From Gemmatimonadaceae bacterium (GTDB taxonomy: Bacteria; Gemmatimonadota; Gemmatimonadetes; Gemmatimonadales; Gemmatimonadaceae): a stretch of 64,000 nt of DNA. The position numbers were made by a program, and so were the translations under genes. Shown piece by piece: positions 60,595-64,000 of the stretch; position 1 is the stretch's first letter, and every line of letters starts with the position of its first letter. The notes below the pieces were generated by a model. It ran no database searches. It worked only from the letters and a program-made list of their open reading frames with translations, and had not been told where the DNA came from. Where the stretch lies: the NCBI GenBank assembly GCA_035606695.1, contig DATNEW010000001.1, positions 124,001 through 188,000 of the forward strand, written 5' to 3'.

Positions 60595-62229
60595 TCAGCG
60601 CGTGCGGCGCATCGAGACGATCAGACTCGCCGCGGCGACGAGCGTTGCGGCGGCGAGAAACCTCGACAAGAAAAATTGCCCGCGATCGTACGCCTGATAC
60701 GCGATCACCCCGCACGCGGTCGTGAAAATCGCATAGATCAGCTGACGCACGCCCGCGTACATCACGCGCGTCGCATGCGCGATTTCCGGAACGCGAATCT
60801 CGAGCTCGCCGCGATTGATCCGCGCCGTCACCTTCTGCAGATCGTCGGGCAGCGTGATGGCGGTTCGCGCCATGTCCTTGAGCGATCCGCGCAGCAGCTC
60901 TCCCCAATCACGATCTTTTCCGAGCACGACGTCCTCCAGATAGGGACGAATCACGGTCATTGGATTCCACGTTGGATCGAGCTCGGTGCAGAGGCCGAGC
61001 AACAACAACAGCGTCCGCTCGAGGAGCACCCAATCCTTCGGCACACGAAACGTCGTCGTGAGCTGACGGAAGCCAACGTCGAGCTTTCGCAGATCGGCGA
61101 GCGTTTCGAGCCTCGACGCCATGTCCACCTGCAAGTCGCCGAGCCCCCAGTCGTCGGCGTTGAATTGATCGAAGACCTTTGTTTGAAAGTACGTAATCGC
61201 GCGCTCGGCGATGGCAACACTGTTCGGATCGCGCGCGATGAAGCCCATCGTGCGAATGGCGTCGGTGATCCGGCGCGGATCCCGGCGAATGATCCCCTCG
61301 AAGAAAGCCGGAATGCCCTCGCGCATGTTCGGCCCGAGCACGCCGACCGCGCCGAAGTCGACGAACGCGATCGCGCCGTCCGGCGCCACGAAGATGTTGC
61401 CGGGATGCGGGTCGGCGTGGTAGACGCCGTCGACGAAGATCATTCGGCAGTAGGCCGCGACGACGCGTGCGGCCACATCACGACGCTCGAACCGCCGCGC
61501 CGAGAGTCCCTCGAAATCCGTGACCTTGGTTCCTTCGACGAACTCGGTCGTCAGGACGCGCGTCGTCGACAATTCACTCACGACCACGGGAACGCGCGCC
61601 ATCGGATCGCCCGCGAAGTTCGCCCCGATACGCCGAATGTTCTCCGCCTCCTGCGCGAAGTTCAGCTCCTCGGCGATCATCTTCGCGATGTCGGGGTGAT
61701 ACGACTCGAGGCCCTGCACGCCGGTGAACCATTGCACGACGCTCAAGATGCGCCGAATGACCTCGAGATCCTGGCGCGCGACGGCGTCGATGTCACGGTG
61801 CTGCGCTTTCACGGCGACGCGACGGCCGTCGTGCAACGTGGCCGCGTGCACCTGGGCGAGTGAGGCGGTCGCGATGGGGGAGCGATCGAATTCCTTGAAT
61901 AAGGATTCGATCGGCTGCTTCAGTTCGAATTCGATTCGCCGGCGGACGTCCTCGAACGGACGGGGCGGCAAGCGATCCTGCAGTCCCTCGAGCTCACCGC
62001 GGAATTCCGGCGGCAGAAAGTTGGTCATGATGCTGATCAACTGCCCAACCTTGATGAATAGGCCGCCGGCGGCGACGATCGTGTCGCGAATGCGCCGCGC
62101 ATTTACGCGGTGCCGCGCGTGCAATCGCCGCGCGTATGCGGCGTCGGACATCAACGGACGCTGAAGCCGAAGCCACAGATAGCTTGCCAGAACGCGGATC
62201 GTGGTGGCGTATACGCGCGGGATGCGCAC
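60595..62229 (-). CDS. ABC1/UbiB family kinase-like protein
   Basis: 544 residues. Family marks are the KxGQ motif in GGLFIKVGQLISI, LPPEFRGELEGLQDRLPPRPF, the Ala-rich loop ATASLAQVHAATLHDGRRVAVKAQH, EELNFAQEAEN, and the catalytic DPHPGNIFV and FVDFGAVG. A hydrophobic C-terminus with two possible TMs (QLIYAIFTTACGVIAYQAY, AATLVAAASLIVSM) anchors it. UbiB-type proteins support ubiquinone or other isoprenoid lipid metabolism. GTG start; 30 bases after the M19-like gene on the same strand. Confidence 0.93.
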   Translation of the reverse strand: MRIPRVYATTIRVLASYLWLRLQRPLMSDAAYARRLHARHRVNARRIRDTIVAAGGLFIKVGQLISIMTNFLPPEFRGELEGLQDRLPPRPFEDVRRRIEFELKQPIESLFKEFDRSPIATASLAQVHAATLHDGRRVAVKAQHRDIDAVARQDLEVIRRILSVVQWFTGVQGLESYHPDIAKMIAEELNFAQEAENIRRIGANFAGDPMARVPVVVSELSTTRVLTTEFVEGTKVTDFEGLSARRFERRDVAARVVAAYCRMIFVDGVYHADPHPGNIFVAPDGAIAFVDFGAVGVLGPNMREGIPAFFEGIIRRDPRRITDAIRTMGFIARDPNSVAIAERAITYFQTKVFDQFNADDWGLGDLQVDMASRLETLADLRKLDVGFRQLTTTFRVPKDWVLLERTLLLLLGLCTELDPTWNPMTVIRPYLEDVVLGKDRDWGELLRGSLKDMARTAITLPDDLQKVTARINRGELEIRVPEIAHATRVMYAGVRQLIYAIFTTACGVIAYQAYDRGQFFLSRFLAAATLVAAASLIVSMRRTR

Positions 62230-62259
62230 TGGTCGGCTCGGCTGCGCGGCGGCGGGAGC

Positions 62260-63444
62260 TCAGCCGCCCCACAACTGCGTCATCACCCGCACCCAATTCC
62301 CGCCAAGCATGAGCAGGATGTCCGAATCACTGTACTTCCGACGAATCAGGCCTTCCGTCAGATCGTACATCCGCAACGGATGGTCGAGTCCCTTGATCGT
62401 GAGACGGCCCTCCGCGTCCGTGTGCACGTGATACCGCTCGAAGTTCGGCTGTCCGCTCGGCATCTCGTTCCGGCCGCCCGTCACCGGATTCGGATTGCCG
62501 ATGATGTCCATGTCGCTGCCCACGCCGACATGTTCGACACCAACGAGCTTCGCCACGTGATCGAAATGATCGAGCACATCGTCGATCGTGACGGGTTCGC
62601 GATCCTTGATGACGAAGCGCAAGAACGGAATGCCCATGACGCCGCCGGTCGCGGCCATCTTCGTGATCATCTCGTCCGTTTTGCAACGCAGATGACCGGG
62701 CACGAGCGCGCGGCAGCTTGCGTGACTGAACACGACCGGCCTCTTCGCCGCGGCCAGCGTATCGAGCGTCGTGCGGTCGCCGCAGTGCGACACGTCCACC
62801 GCCATGCCCACGCTTTCCATACGCGACACGATCGACTGGCCGAACATCGTCAGACCCGAGTCCACCTGCTCGAGAAAGCCCGCGCCAATGCGATTCTGCA
62901 AGTTGTAGGTGAGCTGCGAGAGTCTGAGGCCCAAGGCGTAGAACTCGTCGACGTCGGCGGGCGAGCGGAACTGATCAGAGTTCTGAAACGTGAAGAGTAT
63001 GCCCACCTTCCCCGCCGTGCGCGTCCGCTCGAAATCGCGCGCGTCATCGATACGCATGAACCACTGATCGTAGCTGGCGACGAAGCCGCTCCACTGCGCC
63101 ATCCATTTGACCGCCGCCGAGTAGTCATCGGCGCCGTGGCCCAGGCCGAACACGCGTATGTGCGAATCGCGGTACGGCGTTGCGTCGGCGTCGGTGAACG
63201 CGTTCGCCCTGGTCAGCCACAGCGTCGCCTTGGGCGGATGCTCGGCATAATCGTCGAAGCGAAACTGATTGAGCATGTCGACGGCGGTCGCCTGCTCCAT
63301 CAACGCGATGGCGTGCGCGGAGTATTCCGCGTTGGACCAGGGCACCGGACGGTATCGGCCGCGCAGGATGGCCGGCGCGGCGATGGTCAGCGCCGCGAGG
63401 CTCTTCACCGCGTCGCGGCGCGATAGCGAACGGGGGTCGGTCAT
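62260..63444 (-). CDS. M19 membrane dipeptidase-like protein, Tat-type signal
   Basis: 394 residues. The start MTDPRSLSRRDAVKSLAALTIA carries a twin-arginine signal (SRRDAV). The barrel shows VGMAVDVSHCGDRTTLDTL, PVVFSHASCRALV, GVMGIPFLRFV and HVGVGSDMDIIG, as in renal dipeptidase-type M19 enzymes. The usual first metal motif (HxD in DGHND) is not visible; that place reads AVDMLNQF, as in a subgroup whose activity is uncertain. The frame opens at 63666 but the Tat signal fixes the start. Ten bases separate it from the cutC stop. Confidence 0.88.
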   Translation of the reverse strand: MTDPRSLSRRDAVKSLAALTIAAPAILRGRYRPVPWSNAEYSAHAIALMEQATAVDMLNQFRFDDYAEHPPKATLWLTRANAFTDADATPYRDSHIRVFGLGHGADDYSAAVKWMAQWSGFVASYDQWFMRIDDARDFERTRTAGKVGILFTFQNSDQFRSPADVDEFYALGLRLSQLTYNLQNRIGAGFLEQVDSGLTMFGQSIVSRMESVGMAVDVSHCGDRTTLDTLAAAKRPVVFSHASCRALVPGHLRCKTDEMITKMAATGGVMGIPFLRFVIKDREPVTIDDVLDHFDHVAKLVGVEHVGVGSDMDIIGNPNPVTGGRNEMPSGQPNFERYHVHTDAEGRLTIKGLDHPLRMYDLTEGLIRRKYSDSDILLMLGGNWVRVMTQLWGG

Positions 63445-63454
63445 CCGTGGTTCA

Positions 63455-64000
63455 TCAGTCGTCAAACGCCAGCACGTTCTTGACGCGCCGAATACGCTCG
63501 GCGTCCCCCTCGCAGCGCAGGTGCACCTCCGGCACGCCGGTCTCTCGTACGATTTCCGCGACATTCTGGTCGCGCACCCCGCCGCCGGCAAGAATGCTGA
63601 TGGTGCCGTCCGCGGCCTCCACCAGGTCGCGCAGCTGATCGATGCCGCGCTCCGCCGTGTCGGCACCGCCCGACGTCAACACTCGCGTGATGCCAAGCTC
63701 GATGAGGCTCTCGAGCGCGTGCGCCTGATCGACGATGCGGTCGAACGCGCGATGGAACGTCACCGGCAGACCGTCGGCCATGTCCATGAGCTCCCGACAG
63801 CGATACACATCGACTTCGTTGCGCGCGTCGAGGACGCCGAGCACGATGCCGTCGGCGTCGAGCTCGCGAACGAGCTCGATGTCGCGGCGCATGGTGTCGA
63901 GCTCGTGCATCGTGTAGACGAAGTTGCCGCCGCGCGGGCGGATCATGACCATCACGGGCACGTCGACGCGGTCGAGGACGTCCTCGATCAGGCGCGCCGC
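63455..64000 (-). CDS. cutC: CutC family protein, 5' end outside window
   Basis: 181 residues are visible; the frame continues past the window end (AARLIEDVLDRVDVPVMVMIRPRGG). CutC TIM-barrel marks: FVYTMHELDTMRRDIELVRELDADGIVLGVL, GLPVTFHRAFD, ITRVLTSGGADTAERG and SILAGGGVRDQNV. The family was linked to copper handling but its biochemical role is not settled. Probable operon with the M19-like gene. Confidence 0.93.
   Translation of the reverse strand, partial: AARLIEDVLDRVDVPVMVMIRPRGGNFVYTMHELDTMRRDIELVRELDADGIVLGVLDARNEVDVYRCRELMDMADGLPVTFHRAFDRIVDQAHALESLIELGITRVLTSGGADTAERGIDQLRDLVEAADGTISILAGGGVRDQNVAEIVRETGVPEVHLRCEGDAERIRRVKNVLAFDD

Overview
The window is high-GC bacterial chromosome and is gene-dense on both strands. 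The combination of FtsX/MacB-type 'ADOP' permeases (three, one cut by the window edge), a PadR regulator overlapping one of them, large Ser/Thr kinases with a membrane anchor and repeat-rich C-terminal half, BlaI/M56 pairs with TonB domains, and many secreted peptidases and VPS10-like beta-propellers with Gly/Arg-rich inserts points to Gemmatimonadota or a relative such as Acidobacteriota. This is inference from gene content; no rRNA or tRNA is present to settle it.

Layout. 0-4.1 kb: 3' part of an ADOP permease with its PadR repressor, then small hypothetical genes. 4.1-4.7 kb: a gene-free AT-richer stretch with a cluster of DnaA-box-like 9-mers. 4.7-9.3 kb: a non-homologous end-joining operon (Ku, a ligase-polymerase LigD, a small protein, a second ATP-dependent ligase). 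9.3-16.9 kb: a GNAT-ADOP-GNAT operon, a peroxiredoxin, a DEAD-box helicase and two unknown exported or membrane proteins. 16.9-26.1 kb: a decaying PIG-L family gene, a BlaI/M56 antibiotic-sensor-like pair with a visible operator, a LOG protein, a membrane spermidine-synthase-like protein coupled to a dimethylargininase. 26.2-44.4 kb: mostly secreted or envelope proteins (VPS10-like propeller, S9 peptidase, S45 acylase, M14 carboxypeptidase, outer-membrane proteins), a two-subunit ThDP decarboxylase and an ADOP permease. 44.5-59.1 kb: two related Ser/Thr kinases bracket a RiPP operon and three secreted proteins. 59.2-64 kb: amidohydrolase, UbiB-like kinase, M19 dipeptidase-like protein and CutC.

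The most interesting item is at 47.6-51.5 kb on the minus strand. A 123-residue precursor with a Cys-free leader and eight SPxPC modules is followed, with almost no gaps, by an APH-fold phosphotransferase, a HopA1-fold protein and a LanC cyclase with intact zinc ligands. The kinase/HopA1 pair is the dehydration machinery of class V lanthipeptides; here it is joined to a stand-alone LanC and to a proline-rich, 7-residue-periodic core in which every Cys has a Ser four residues upstream. This predicts a bead-like lanthipeptide with up to eight identical small rings. No exporter or leader protease is visible near it.

Other structure worth attention: palindromic REP-like elements, one of them read in frame inside ligD; a hexamer repeat (TGGGCG) that recurs as a terminator and inside the Ku tail; a 350-bp nested palindrome made of three different tandem repeats; operator palindromes for PadR and BlaI; and a PIG-L protein that has lost its zinc ligands and is frameshifted.
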